From an uncultured Flavobacteriales bacterium (GTDB taxonomy: Bacteria > Bacteroidota > Bacteroidia > Flavobacteriales > BACL11), in contig CAJQJY010000002.1 of NCBI GenBank assembly GCA_905478765.1, positions 1-64,000 on the forward strand: a DNA stretch of 64,000 nt, given 5' to 3'. The position numbers and the translations under genes are program-made. Positions 52,100 to 60,311 of the stretch are shown here, in pieces. The notes under the pieces are model-generated. The model saw only the letters and a program-made list of their open reading frames with translations, made no database searches and had not been told where the DNA came from. Numbering within the stretch: the first letter of the stretch is position 1; every line of letters starts with the position of its first letter.

Positions 52100-52603
52100 A
52101 TGAGTACTAAAACTAAAATCCTAGATTCAATAGGCATAAGTCAAAAAATAAAAAGATTGGCATGGGAGATTTACGAGAATAATTTGCAAGAAAAAGAAAT
52201 TATTTTTGTTGGCGTTTCAGGTAGAGGAGAAGTATTAGCAAAACATTTGTCTGAGGAGTTTAATGAGATATCTTCAATCAGAACAAAAATAGGTACTATT
52301 AGTTTAGATAAAGATAATCCTTATCAAAAAGAAATTGTTACAACTTTAGATGAATTAGAATACTCTAATAAGGTTGTTGTTTTGATTGATGATGTACTAA
52401 ATTCAGGAAAAACTTTAATGTATGCTGCTAAGCATTTTTTAACGACTCCGTTGTTAAAATTATCTACGGTTGTATTGGTTGATAGAACACATAATCGTTT
52501 TCCAATAAAGGCTGACTATGTCGGTCAGTCTATAGCGACTACTTTAAAAGAATATGTAAATGTAAAATTAGATGGTGAGGAGAAGGGAATTTATCTCTCT
52601 TAA
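52100..52603 (+). CDS. PyrR-like phosphoribosyltransferase family protein
   Basis: A 167-residue type I phosphoribosyltransferase. The PRPP-binding loop is VVLIDDVLNSGKTLMYAA (about 93-110); IIFVGVSGRGEVLAKHL (about 34-50) is the flexible-loop region and VVLVDRTHNRFPIKADYVG the C-terminal conserved segment. The closest named relatives are PyrR-type proteins, which regulate or salvage pyrimidines, but no attenuator target is near and the family also contains proteins of unknown substrate. The 3' end overlaps the convergent aroK gene by 36 bp. Pairing with shikimate kinase is seen in other Bacteroidota. Confidence 0.8.
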   Translation: MSTKTKILDSIGISQKIKRLAWEIYENNLQEKEIIFVGVSGRGEVLAKHLSEEFNEISSIRTKIGTISLDKDNPYQKEIVTTLDELEYSNKVVVLIDDVLNSGKTLMYAAKHFLTTPLLKLSTVVLVDRTHNRFPIKADYVGQSIATTLKEYVNVKLDGEEKGIYLS

Positions 52604-53074
52604 AACTTCATTTACTGTTTTATTATCAGTTTCAATTGTGTAATCTGCTTGTTTATAGGTTCGCTCCCTTTCTTTAAGAATCCTGTGTATAAATTCTAAC
52701 AGCTTATCATTTCTTAATTTATTTATTATTGGCCTCTTATTTTTATTTTTCTCTAATCTTTTGATTAATGTCTTTGCTGATGCCTTTAAGTAGATAACTG
52801 TCCCATTATATTTAAGGTATTCTATATTGTTATTATGAACAGGTAGTCCGCCACCACAGGCAATAATAGCCTTTCTATCAATTGAACGAATTGTATCAGT
52901 TTCTAATTTTCTAAAAGCAAATTCACCATCAGTTTCAAATATTTCATTAATACTTTTAGCTGTTTTTTTTTCAATTTGACTGTCTGTATCAATAAAAACA
53001 ACTTTATTAAGAACAGCAATTTGCTTTCCTATAGTTGTTTTTCCCACTCCCATAAAACCAATAAGATACAGCAT
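52568..53074 (-). CDS. aroK: Shikimate kinase
   Basis: AroK phosphorylates shikimate with ATP, two steps before chorismate. The 168-residue protein has the Walker A loop GFMGVGKTTIGKQ (about 6-18), shikimate-binding DTDSQIEKKTAKSINEIFETDGEFAFRKLE (Asp about 32-34, Arg about 57), the CGGGLP loop (about 74-79) and the lid arginines in NKNKRPIINKL. It overlaps the convergent phosphoribosyltransferase gene by 36 bp in another frame, so both C-termini are constrained. aroC lies 10 kb away on the other strand. Confidence 0.95.
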   Translation of the reverse strand: MLYLIGFMGVGKTTIGKQIAVLNKVVFIDTDSQIEKKTAKSINEIFETDGEFAFRKLETDTIRSIDRKAIIACGGGLPVHNNNIEYLKYNGTVIYLKASAKTLIKRLEKNKNKRPIINKLRNDKLLEFIHRILKERERTYKQADYTIETDNKTVNEVLREINSLLLTI

Positions 53075-53197
53075 ATTTAAGTATTATTTATTGACGCAAA
53101 TTAACTGAATTTTTCAGAACAAAAACAGACTGTTTTAAGTAAATAATTATTTGTTAATCTTTTTTTGTCAAAACAATTTCTGATTAATTAAAAGTAA

Positions 53198-53205
53198 TAT
53201 ATTTG
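53198..53205 (+). promoter_or_regulatory. -7 element TATATTTG for the tRNA pair
   Basis: TATATTTG lies 15 nt upstream of tRNA-Lys, a suitable distance for a short tRNA leader. No clear -33 TTG. The rest of 53075-53220 shows nothing else. Confidence 0.5.
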
Positions 53206-53220
53206 CAGCCGATTTTGAAT

Positions 53221-53293
53221 GACCTGGTAGCTCAGTTGGTAGAGCACCTCACTTTTAATGAGGGGGTCCTGGGTTCGAGCCCCAGCCAGGTCA
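53221..53293 (+). tRNA. tRNA-Lys (anticodon TTT)
   Basis: A 73-nt tRNA: acceptor GACCTGG pairs with CCAGGTC (53286-53292) and discriminator A follows. D arm GCTC/GAGC, anticodon stem CCTCA/TGAGG with loop CTTTTAA (anticodon TTT, Lys), T arm CTGGG-TTCGAGC-CCCAG. CCA is not encoded. A terminator follows at 53307. Confidence 0.97.
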
Positions 53294-53306
53294 CAAATTG
53301 AAATAA

Positions 53307-53330
53307 ATCCCGCATTTGTGGGATTTTTTT
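53307..53330 (+). terminator. Rho-independent terminator between the two tRNAs
   Basis: ATCCCGC (53307-53313), loop ATTT, GTGGGAT (53318-53324), with one G-U pair, then a T-run to 53330. It lies between tRNA-Lys and tRNA-Leu; partial read-through would be needed if both share one promoter. Confidence 0.8.
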
Positions 53331-53346
53331 ACTTTTGTAAGCCTAA

Positions 53347-53429
53347 GCCCAGGTGCTGAAATTGGTAGACAGGCATGATTGAGGGTCATGTGTCCTAAGG
53401 ACGTGCGGGTTCAACTCCCGCTCTGGGCA
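53347..53429 (+). tRNA. tRNA-Leu (anticodon GAG)
   Basis: An 83-nt class II tRNA: acceptor GCCCAGG pairs with TCTGGGC (one G-U), discriminator A at 53429. Anticodon stem CATGA/TCATG with loop TTGAGGG (anticodon GAG, Leu, reading CUC/CUU). A long variable arm (GTCC-TAA-GGAC) and T arm GCGGG-TTCAACT-CCCGC confirm leucine. CCA is not encoded. Confidence 0.96.
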
Positions 53430-53434
53430 CAAAA

Positions 53435-53458
53435 AAACAGGCATAAGCCTGTTTTCTT
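53435..53458. terminator. Terminator after tRNA-Leu, also usable by the convergent gene
   Basis: AAACAGGC (53435-53442), loop ATAA, GCCTGTTT (53447-53454), then TCTT. An A-run precedes it, so it can also end the leftward transcript from the gene at 53483-54373. Confidence 0.8.
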
Positions 53459-53482
53459 ATCAGATATTGATTTGGTTTCTTA

Positions 53483-54373
53483 TTACATTACAAACTGTGC
53501 AGATACTTTTTTGTTTCTATGCCCTTCTGAATAATTATAAAAACCTTCCCCTGATTTAACTCCTAATTTACCTGCAGTAACCATATTTACTAAAAGTGGG
53601 TTAGGAGCATATTTAGGATTTCCAAATCCTTCATGCATTACCTCTAAAATTGATAAACACACATCAAGTCCGATAAAATCAGCTAAATGTAGTGGACCCA
53701 TTGGATGAGCCATTCCTAGCATCATTACAGTGTCGATTTCTTCAACACCCGCAATTCCTTGAAATAATGTTTCAATTGATTCATTTATCATTGGCATTAA
53801 AATTCTATTAGCAACAAAACCAGGGTAGTCGTTAACTTCAACTGGTGATTTTCCTAATGTTTTACTCATTTCCATAATTCTATCAGTAACTTTATCAGAA
53901 GTAGCATATCCTCTAATTACCTCTACTAACTTCATGACAGGGACAGGATTCATAAAATGCATTCCAATAACTTGGGTAGGTCGATTTGTTACAGCTGCAA
54001 TTTTTGTTATTGAGATAGATGAAGTATTGGTTGCTAATAAAGTACTAATATCACAAACTTCATCTAATTGTTTAAATATTTTAAGTTTGAGGTCAATATT
54101 TTCAGTTGCAGCCTCAACAACTAAATCTACACCTTTTACACCTTCTTTTATGTCTGTGTAGGTTGTAATGTTTGATAAAGTATTGTTTTTATCATCTTCA
54201 GTAATTTTTTCTTTCTTAACCATACGTTCCAAGTTATTACTAATAGTAGCAATAGCTCTTTCTAAAGCATCAGCAGATATATCTACTAAATTTACATTAA
54301 AATCTTTTTGAGCAAAAGTATGAGCAATTCCATTACCCATAGTTCCTGCACCAATTACTGTAATATTTTTCAT
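53483..54373 (-). CDS. 3-hydroxybutyryl-CoA dehydrogenase
   Basis: A 296-residue 3-hydroxyacyl-CoA dehydrogenase of the Hbd/PaaH type, oxidising 3-hydroxybutyryl-CoA with NAD(P)+. The Rossmann loop is VIGAGTMGNGIAHTFAQKDF (about 5-24); DLVVEAATENIDLK, TNTSSISITKIA, GMHFMNPVPVMKLVEVI with the catalytic His, and the C-terminal domain NRILMPMINESIETL ... GMAHPMGPLHLADFIGLDVCL follow. Length fits the monofunctional family. No enoyl-CoA hydratase or thiolase gene is adjacent. TATATTTG on the minus strand about 28 nt upstream of the ATG is the likely -7 element. Confidence 0.94.
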   Translation of the reverse strand: MKNITVIGAGTMGNGIAHTFAQKDFNVNLVDISADALERAIATISNNLERMVKKEKITEDDKNNTLSNITTYTDIKEGVKGVDLVVEAATENIDLKLKIFKQLDEVCDISTLLATNTSSISITKIAAVTNRPTQVIGMHFMNPVPVMKLVEVIRGYATSDKVTDRIMEMSKTLGKSPVEVNDYPGFVANRILMPMINESIETLFQGIAGVEEIDTVMMLGMAHPMGPLHLADFIGLDVCLSILEVMHEGFGNPKYAPNPLLVNMVTAGKLGVKSGEGFYNYSEGHRNKKVSAQFVM

Positions 54374-54438
54374 TTTTTGTTTTTTTAATTTTTGGCAAAT
54401 ATAATGAGACTTATAAGATAAGATTATAGCTGTAGAAA

Positions 54439-55266
54439 TTATTTTTTGTAATGAATAATTCTAATATTATCAAAATCTAGTGTTTTTACTTCTGAGAAGT
54501 TATCTCTCTGCATTCTTATAAAAACAGAGAAACTTTCAGCACCAATTGCCTCACTAGCCGTTTGGGTTAAATTTACATATATCTTATTCCAATCATCTTT
54601 AGGATTTATCCATAGAAGATCTTTTTGTAAAGTTGGTGTATTAGGAAAATTAATATACATTCCCACTAAAAATTCACTATCACTTTTATAATCTAATTCA
54701 AGATAAGTTGCTGATCCTTGTTGGGGTACATTATCAAAACTAAGTGGGTGATCTTTGTAATTTATTTCTGTAACAAAAAAAGAATCTACGAATGATAAAG
54801 AGCCATAATTTCCATAAGGTCCTCCTGAAGTTTTTTGAAAACAAGTATCATAATTAAAAGTATATGATGGATCAAAATCATCAATTATTCCTTCAATATT
54901 TTCTTTTAATGCAATAATAGGGTTTATAATTGTTGTGGAATCAATTGTTAGTTTAATTGTAGATGCGTCAGAGTGATAGAATGGATACGTAACTCTTTGT
55001 GATGCAATACCATTATCCTTAATTCCTGCATAAATACGGACTTCAACAGCTCCATCATTTAAAACTGGAAAATGAGCAGGTAGCTCGTAAACACCTTTGT
55101 TAACTCCATCTACATATACCCAGGCATCTGTAATATTTGTAGTATAATCTTCATCAAGTGTAATTTCATCTATTTGAATGTATGATGGTACTCCATTAGT
55201 AGTTGTATCATCTTTATTACAAGAGAAAAGTGAGATAGCAATAAGGAAATAGAGGGTCTTTTTCAT
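54439..55266 (-). CDS. Lipoprotein of unknown function
   Basis: A 275-residue lipoprotein (SLFSC, lipidated Cys16) with a short D/T-rich linker and a beta-rich body in two parts: an Ig-like segment (about 30-120, ITDAWVYVDGVNKGVYELPAHFPVL) and a jelly-roll-like segment (about 130-275, YLELDYKSDSEFLVGMYINFP ... SVFIRMQRDNFSEVKTLDFDNIRIIH) resembling carbohydrate-binding folds. Similar hypothetical lipoproteins occur across Flavobacteriales; no activity is known to me. It lies upstream of the dehydrogenase gene with its own short gap. Confidence 0.75.
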   Translation of the reverse strand: MKKTLYFLIAISLFSCNKDDTTTNGVPSYIQIDEITLDEDYTTNITDAWVYVDGVNKGVYELPAHFPVLNDGAVEVRIYAGIKDNGIASQRVTYPFYHSDASTIKLTIDSTTIINPIIALKENIEGIIDDFDPSYTFNYDTCFQKTSGGPYGNYGSLSFVDSFFVTEINYKDHPLSFDNVPQQGSATYLELDYKSDSEFLVGMYINFPNTPTLQKDLLWINPKDDWNKIYVNLTQTASEAIGAESFSVFIRMQRDNFSEVKTLDFDNIRIIHYKK

Positions 55267-55396
55267 ATCTTTAGTATTAACAATTTACTGTGTATTTTCT
55301 TGAAACATCTAATGTTAAAAATACTTATTTATTGTTTTAATTTGTGATTAATAATTTTCCTCAAAAATAGTTTAAAAGATTGATTGAGAAATAAGA

Positions 55397-56050
55397 ATGA
55401 AAGATAGTTTTAGACATCAGGGTTTGCGTAAGCAATTAGTACAACATTTAGCATCAAAAGGCATTAAGAATATTGATGTTCTGAGTGCTATAAATATCAT
55501 TCCTAGGCATCAGTTTTTGGATACTGCATTTGTTAATTTTGCATATCAAGATAAAGCATTTCCTATAGGTTCTGGTCAAACTATTTCTCAACCTTATACT
55601 GTAGCTTTTCAGTCGCAATTACTAGATTTGAACCCTTATGATAAAGTGCTTGAAGTTGGTACAGGTTCAGGATATCAGGCTGCAGTATTGACTTTATTGG
55701 ATGCTGATGTTTATACAATAGAAAGACAAAGAGATTTATTTAATAAAACAAAAATATTTTTACCAAATTTAGGCTACAATTGTCGATTTGTTTATGGTGA
55801 TGGTTATAAGGGTTTACCTAAATTCGCACCTTTCGATAAGATAATTATTACTTGTGGCGCTCCTTGTATACCAGTAGATTTAGTTGCCCAATTAAAAGTT
55901 GGAGGTAGAATGGTAGCTCCAATTGGAGAAGGAGATATTCAAGTTATGCATTTGATAGAAAAATTATCAGAAACTGAAACTAGAGTTACAACTCATGGAG
56001 AGTTTTCATTTGTTCCTATGCTTAATGATAAAAATAATGGAGTTGAATAA
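55397..56050 (+). CDS. pcm: Protein-L-isoaspartate O-methyltransferase
   Basis: Pcm methylates L-isoaspartyl residues in damaged proteins to allow their repair. The 217-residue protein has the family motif FPIGSGQTISQPYTVAFQSQLL (about 55-76), the SAM loop VLEVGTGSGYQAAVLTLL (about 84-101) and later DKIIITCGAPCIPVDLVAQLKVGGRMVAPIG. Length and order match the family. A possible house-keeping partner of dnaK in protein quality control, though not linked to it. It is followed 76 nt later by dapF. Confidence 0.94.
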   Translation: MKDSFRHQGLRKQLVQHLASKGIKNIDVLSAINIIPRHQFLDTAFVNFAYQDKAFPIGSGQTISQPYTVAFQSQLLDLNPYDKVLEVGTGSGYQAAVLTLLDADVYTIERQRDLFNKTKIFLPNLGYNCRFVYGDGYKGLPKFAPFDKIIITCGAPCIPVDLVAQLKVGGRMVAPIGEGDIQVMHLIEKLSETETRVTTHGEFSFVPMLNDKNNGVE

Positions 56051-56126
56051 GTTCTATATTTAACTAGAAATTTTTTTTTGTATTTTTGATAAAAATAAAA
56101 ATAACAATTTTTCCTACTTTTAACTC

Positions 56127-56900
56127 ATGATTATAGAATTTTACAAATACCAGGGAACTGGTAATGATTTCATCATGATTGATGATAGGCAATGCAATTT
56201 TGATATTAACGATAATAAGTTAATATCAGCACTTTGTGAAAGAAGAATGGGCATAGGTGCTGATGGTTTGATATTATTAAGAAACCACAGATCTTTGGAT
56301 TTTGAGATGATTTATTTCAATTCTGATGGAAATCTATCTAGTATGTGTGGTAATGGAGGTAGATGCATTATTGATTTTGCAGCAATGTTAGAAGTCATCA
56401 AAACTGAAACTACATTTATGGCTATTGATGGCGAGCATAAAGGTCAGTTTTTAGGAGATACAATTGCATTGCAAATGCAAGATGTTGCTGAGATTGTTGG
56501 AGAGGGTGATGGTTTGGTTTTAGATACTGGTTCTCCACATTATATTGAGATGGTTGATGATTTGCAATATATAGATGTTAATAAAGAGGGAAGGAGAATA
56601 AGAAATTCAGCACCTTTTAAAAAGGAAGGGATAAATGTAAATTTTGTACAAGATAGTTCAGAGATTGAGGTAAGGACTTATGAGAGAGGAGTGGAGGAGG
56701 AAACTTTAAGTTGTGGCACTGGTGTTGTGGCTACAGCTTTAGCAATGCATTATGCGAATTGCATAGGTGAAAATTTGGTAAATGTAAAAACTAAGGGTGG
56801 CGAGTTAACCGTTAGTTTTGAAGAGTTTAATGGTGGGTACAAAAATATTTGGTTAAGTGGTGAGGCTAGTATGGTATTTGCTGGCGATTTTGAATGTTAA
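56127..56900 (+). CDS. dapF: Diaminopimelate epimerase
   Basis: DapF interconverts LL- and meso-diaminopimelate for lysine and peptidoglycan synthesis. The 257-residue protein starts with FYKYQGTGNDFIMIDDR (about 4-20). Both catalytic cysteines are visible: MCGNGGRC (about 73-80) and SCGTGVVATALA (about 194-205). ATG 56127 matches the family start. It overlaps the GNAT gene by 7 bp. dapF-GNAT-mltG is a recurring order in Bacteroidota, here with a cytochrome gene inserted before mltG. Confidence 0.96.
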   Translation: MIIEFYKYQGTGNDFIMIDDRQCNFDINDNKLISALCERRMGIGADGLILLRNHRSLDFEMIYFNSDGNLSSMCGNGGRCIIDFAAMLEVIKTETTFMAIDGEHKGQFLGDTIALQMQDVAEIVGEGDGLVLDTGSPHYIEMVDDLQYIDVNKEGRRIRNSAPFKKEGINVNFVQDSSEIEVRTYERGVEEETLSCGTGVVATALAMHYANCIGENLVNVKTKGGELTVSFEEFNGGYKNIWLSGEASMVFAGDFEC

Positions 56901-57370
56901 AAAGCGATAAAATATTGTTACGAACTTTGCAATTATCTGATTTAGATTTTTTGTTTGAAATTGAAAATAACAAAGAGAATTGGAGGTACGGAACTGAAAA
57001 TAAACAGTATACTAAAGAGGAACTTACAAATTATATTACTAATGCTAAACAAGATATTACTAAAGCTGGGCAGTTTCGTTTTGTTATTGATCTGGAAAAT
57101 ACTCCAATAGGTTTTATTGATCTTTTTGACTATACAGCTAACAGTGCAGGTGTTGGTGTAATAATTGAAAAAAAATACAGAAGAAGAGGTTTTGCAAAAG
57201 AGGTATTGAAACTTTTGATTGATTATGCTACAAAAACTTTTAAAATAGAAAAATTACATTGTAGTATTCAAGAAGATAACTTTGTAAGTATTAACCTTTT
57301 TACTTCTTGTGGGTTTGAACTTGATGAAAATAAGGAGGAATATAATTATTATGTCTTGCAAAATGCATAA
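56894..57370 (+). CDS. GNAT family N-acetyltransferase (RimJ/RimL-like)
   Basis: A 158-residue acetyltransferase. After LRTLQLSDLDFLFEIENNKENWRYG, typical of the RimJ/RimL group, the acetyl-CoA binding segment is VGVIIEKKYRRRGFAKEVLKLLIDYATKTF (about 91-120, R-R-x-G-x-A), then CSIQEDNFVSINLFTSCGFEL. The substrate is unknown (an amino-terminal or small-molecule amine). It overlaps dapF by 7 bp and the next cytochrome gene by 20 bp, so it is part of the same operon. Confidence 0.88.
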   Translation: MLKSDKILLRTLQLSDLDFLFEIENNKENWRYGTENKQYTKEELTNYITNAKQDITKAGQFRFVIDLENTPIGFIDLFDYTANSAGVGVIIEKKYRRRGFAKEVLKLLIDYATKTFKIEKLHCSIQEDNFVSINLFTSCGFELDENKEEYNYYVLQNA

Positions 57371-59204
57371 AGTTTTTCTTTTTGGAATAATATTGATTCT
57401 ATTCTCCTGCCAAAGAGGACAAGTAAGCGATTACAATACTTACTTAAATCATAATGATACAGTAAAATATGTAGGAAAGGAAGAATGTAGAATGTGTCAT
57501 TCTGAGATTTATGATTCTTATATGCAAACTGGAATGGGGCAGTCCTTTAATTTTGCAGTAAAAGAGAACAGTGCATTAGCAAATAGTCAAATGCATATCA
57601 TTTATGATACTATTAAAAACCTTTCTTACCAACCATTTTGGAAAAATGACAGTCTGTTTATAAAAGAATTCCGCTTAAAAGATAAAGACACTACACACCA
57701 ACTTATTAGAAAAGTTAATTATAAAATTGGCAGTGGGCAGCATACAAATTCTCATTTATTTGAGGTAAATGGATATGTTCATCAAATGCCATATACTTAT
57801 TATACTCAAGATAAATTGTCTGATTTACCACCAGGATTTGAAGATGGTCAGAACACTCGATTTTCTCGAGAGATTGGCTTGGAATGTATGAGCTGTCATA
57901 ATGCACACCCTAATCATGAAAGAGGTTCTTTAAACAAATACAATATTATTCCACAAGGCATTGATTGTGAGAGTTGTCATGGGCCTGGAGAAGTTCATAT
58001 AAAACAAAAGTTGGCTGGGCATCTTATTGACACTTCAAAATACATTGATTATTCCATTGTTAATCCTAAAAAATTGCCAATTGATTTGCAATTTGATGTT
58101 TGTCAAAGATGTCATTTGCAGGGGACTTCAATTTTAGCTGAAGGAAAAACTTTTACATCTTTTAAACCTGGCATGAAACTCAGTGATGTAATGGATACTT
58201 ATCTTCCAAAATATGAGGAAGATAATTCATTTATTATGGCTTCTCATGTGGATAGGTTAAAGCAAAGTGCTTGTTTTCAAAATGCTGAAATGACTTGCGT
58301 TAGTTGTCATAATCCGCATAAAAGTGTTACTACTTTAAAAGCAAATTATTTTGATGCAAAATGTATGCAATGCCATGATTTTTGTAAAGATGAGAAAACA
58401 CAAAATTGCACTGATTGTCATATGCCAAAATCAGCTTCAACTGATATTATGCATGTCGCCATCACGGATCATAAAATTGCTATTCCTTCTGATGAAAAAA
58501 ATCAAAAAGGTACATTTTTAGGTTTGTTTGCAATTAATAATTCTAATCCAACTCATCTTTCTAAAGCCAATGCATATTTAAAACGCTATGAAAGTTTTGA
58601 ATCTAGGCAATTCTACTTGGATTCTGCTTTTAAATATTTACAAATTTCAGAAAATAATTTTACTTCCTATATTCAGTATTACTATCTTAAAAATGACACA
58701 AAAGAACTTGTTAATTTTGTAATGTCTAATGATGTAGATAGTAGCAAATATTCTCAGTCAGATTTAGCAATGGCTTACAGCAGAATGGGAGAGGTATTTG
58801 CATCTCAAAATATGTATACTCAAGCTGAATTGTATTTTAAAATTTCAGTAGATTTAATGCCTTTTGTAATTAATTATAAAATAAAATACGGCAGTTTCTT
58901 ATTAAAAATTAATAAGAAAACTATTGCTTCCACAGTTTTTCATGAAGCATTAAAGTTAAACCCAACAATAAAAGAAGTTCATTCAAATTTAGGATATATT
59001 GATATTTTAAATGGAAAGTATGAAATGGCTGATAGGAGGTTAAAACAAGCTATTATATTAGACCCTGATTATATTTTAGCTTATGAGAATTTGGTGCTTT
59101 CTGCCCAGATGCAAAATAAAAATATACAGATGAAGTTTTATTTAAAGAAAATTTTGGAAATTGCTCCAGGTCATAAAGCCAATCAAATTTTAAAGAATTT
59201 ATAA
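57351..59204 (+). CDS. Seven-haem c-type cytochrome lipoprotein with TPR C-terminus
   Basis: A 617-residue exported protein: lipoprotein signal ending LFSC (Cys20), then seven CxxCH sites at residues 46, 179, 206, 251, 316, 338 and 353 (ECRMCHS, ECMSCHN, DCESCHG, VCQRCHL, TCVSCHN, KCMQCHD, NCTDCHM), followed by TPR helices (about 470-617, LAMAYSRMGEVFASQNMYTQAELYFKISV, KEVHSNLGYIDILNGKYEMADRRLKQAI). The haem part resembles the cytochrome c554/NrfA-like multihaem group. Likely periplasmic or outer-membrane electron transfer or a redox enzyme; activity unknown. ATG 57351 (after AAGGAGGA at 57333-57340) or ATG 57363 could be the start. Confidence 0.85.
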   Translation: MSCKMHKVFLFGIILILFSCQRGQVSDYNTYLNHNDTVKYVGKEECRMCHSEIYDSYMQTGMGQSFNFAVKENSALANSQMHIIYDTIKNLSYQPFWKNDSLFIKEFRLKDKDTTHQLIRKVNYKIGSGQHTNSHLFEVNGYVHQMPYTYYTQDKLSDLPPGFEDGQNTRFSREIGLECMSCHNAHPNHERGSLNKYNIIPQGIDCESCHGPGEVHIKQKLAGHLIDTSKYIDYSIVNPKKLPIDLQFDVCQRCHLQGTSILAEGKTFTSFKPGMKLSDVMDTYLPKYEEDNSFIMASHVDRLKQSACFQNAEMTCVSCHNPHKSVTTLKANYFDAKCMQCHDFCKDEKTQNCTDCHMPKSASTDIMHVAITDHKIAIPSDEKNQKGTFLGLFAINNSNPTHLSKANAYLKRYESFESRQFYLDSAFKYLQISENNFTSYIQYYYLKNDTKELVNFVMSNDVDSSKYSQSDLAMAYSRMGEVFASQNMYTQAELYFKISVDLMPFVINYKIKYGSFLLKINKKTIASTVFHEALKLNPTIKEVHSNLGYIDILNGKYEMADRRLKQAIILDPDYILAYENLVLSAQMQNKNIQMKFYLKKILEIAPGHKANQILKNL

Positions 59205-59207
59205 TTG

Positions 59208-60278
59208 ATGAAAAGAAGAAAATTTAAGAAAAAATCAGGTTTTGGAAAATTTCTGATTTCATTTTTAGTATTAGTTCTTTTGGGAGGTATAGGAATGGTA
59301 TATGAATTGTATTCTAGAGTATATAATCCTAATATTATTTTTGCTGAAGATACTAAAGAAAAGTATATTTATATTCCAACTTTTTCTGATTTTACTAAGG
59401 TAGTTGAGGTGTTGTCAGAAAATGGATTGTTGATTAATTCCAATTCTTTTGAGTGGTTAGCAAAACAAAAGAAATACACTAACAACATTAAGCCTGGTAG
59501 GTATAAAATTGACAGAGCGTTAAATAATAATGAATTGATTAATTTATTGCGTTCTGGTAGACAAACCCCTATAAAAGTTACTTTTAATAATTTAAGAACA
59601 AAAGAACAATTAGCAGGTAGAATTGCTAATCAAATAGAAGCAGATTCTTTACCATTATTAAATTATATTTCTGACACTTTGTTTCATCAGAAACTTGGTT
59701 TATCGGATGATAATGTGACTTGTATATTTATACCTAATACATATGAGTTTTATTGGAATACTTCAGCAGATCAATTTGTAAAAAGAATGCTAAAAGAATA
59801 TCAAAAATTCTGGAATAATGATAGAAAAAAAAAGGCTGATAAAATTAAATTAAATTATTATGAAGTGGCTACTTTGGCATCAATAGTCGAAAAAGAGCAA
59901 AACATCAAAAGAGATGAACGACCAGAAATTGCTGGTTTATATTTGAACAGAATTAAAAAGAAAATGAAGTTGGAATCTGACCCTACTTTAATTTTTGCAT
60001 TGGGCGATTTTACTATCAAAAGAGTTCTGAATAAAGATAAAAAAGTTGATTCCCCCTTTAACACCTATAAACATAAAGGTTTGCCACCTGGACCTATTTG
60101 TATTCCCTCTATCAACTCAATTGATGCAGTATTGAATGCAAGTAATCATAAATATATTTTTATGTGTGCAAAAGAGGACTTTTCCGGCTATCATAATTTT
60201 GCAAAAACCTATGCTAAGCACCTCATAAATGCGCGTAAATATCAAAATGCACTAAATAAGAGGAAAATAATGCGTTAA
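59208..60278 (+). CDS. mltG: Endolytic transglycosylase MltG
   Basis: MltG cleaves newly made peptidoglycan strands inside the chain, setting glycan length. The 356-residue protein has a cytoplasmic K/R-rich N-terminus, one membrane span (about 13-30), a LysM-like segment (about 45-100), and the YceG domain with the catalytic glutamate in ATLASIVEKEQNIKRDERPEIAGLYLNRI (about 222-250). YKHKGLPPGPICIPSINSIDAVLNASNHKYIFMCAKEDFSGYHNFAKTYAKH matches the family end. It follows the cytochrome gene by 3 nt; ATG 59208 is preferred over TTG 59205. Confidence 0.94.
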   Translation: MKRRKFKKKSGFGKFLISFLVLVLLGGIGMVYELYSRVYNPNIIFAEDTKEKYIYIPTFSDFTKVVEVLSENGLLINSNSFEWLAKQKKYTNNIKPGRYKIDRALNNNELINLLRSGRQTPIKVTFNNLRTKEQLAGRIANQIEADSLPLLNYISDTLFHQKLGLSDDNVTCIFIPNTYEFYWNTSADQFVKRMLKEYQKFWNNDRKKKADKIKLNYYEVATLASIVEKEQNIKRDERPEIAGLYLNRIKKKMKLESDPTLIFALGDFTIKRVLNKDKKVDSPFNTYKHKGLPPGPICIPSINSIDAVLNASNHKYIFMCAKEDFSGYHNFAKTYAKHLINARKYQNALNKRKIMR

Positions 60279-60311
60279 TTTTTTAATTTTGCATCCTATA
60301 AAACCAATATA

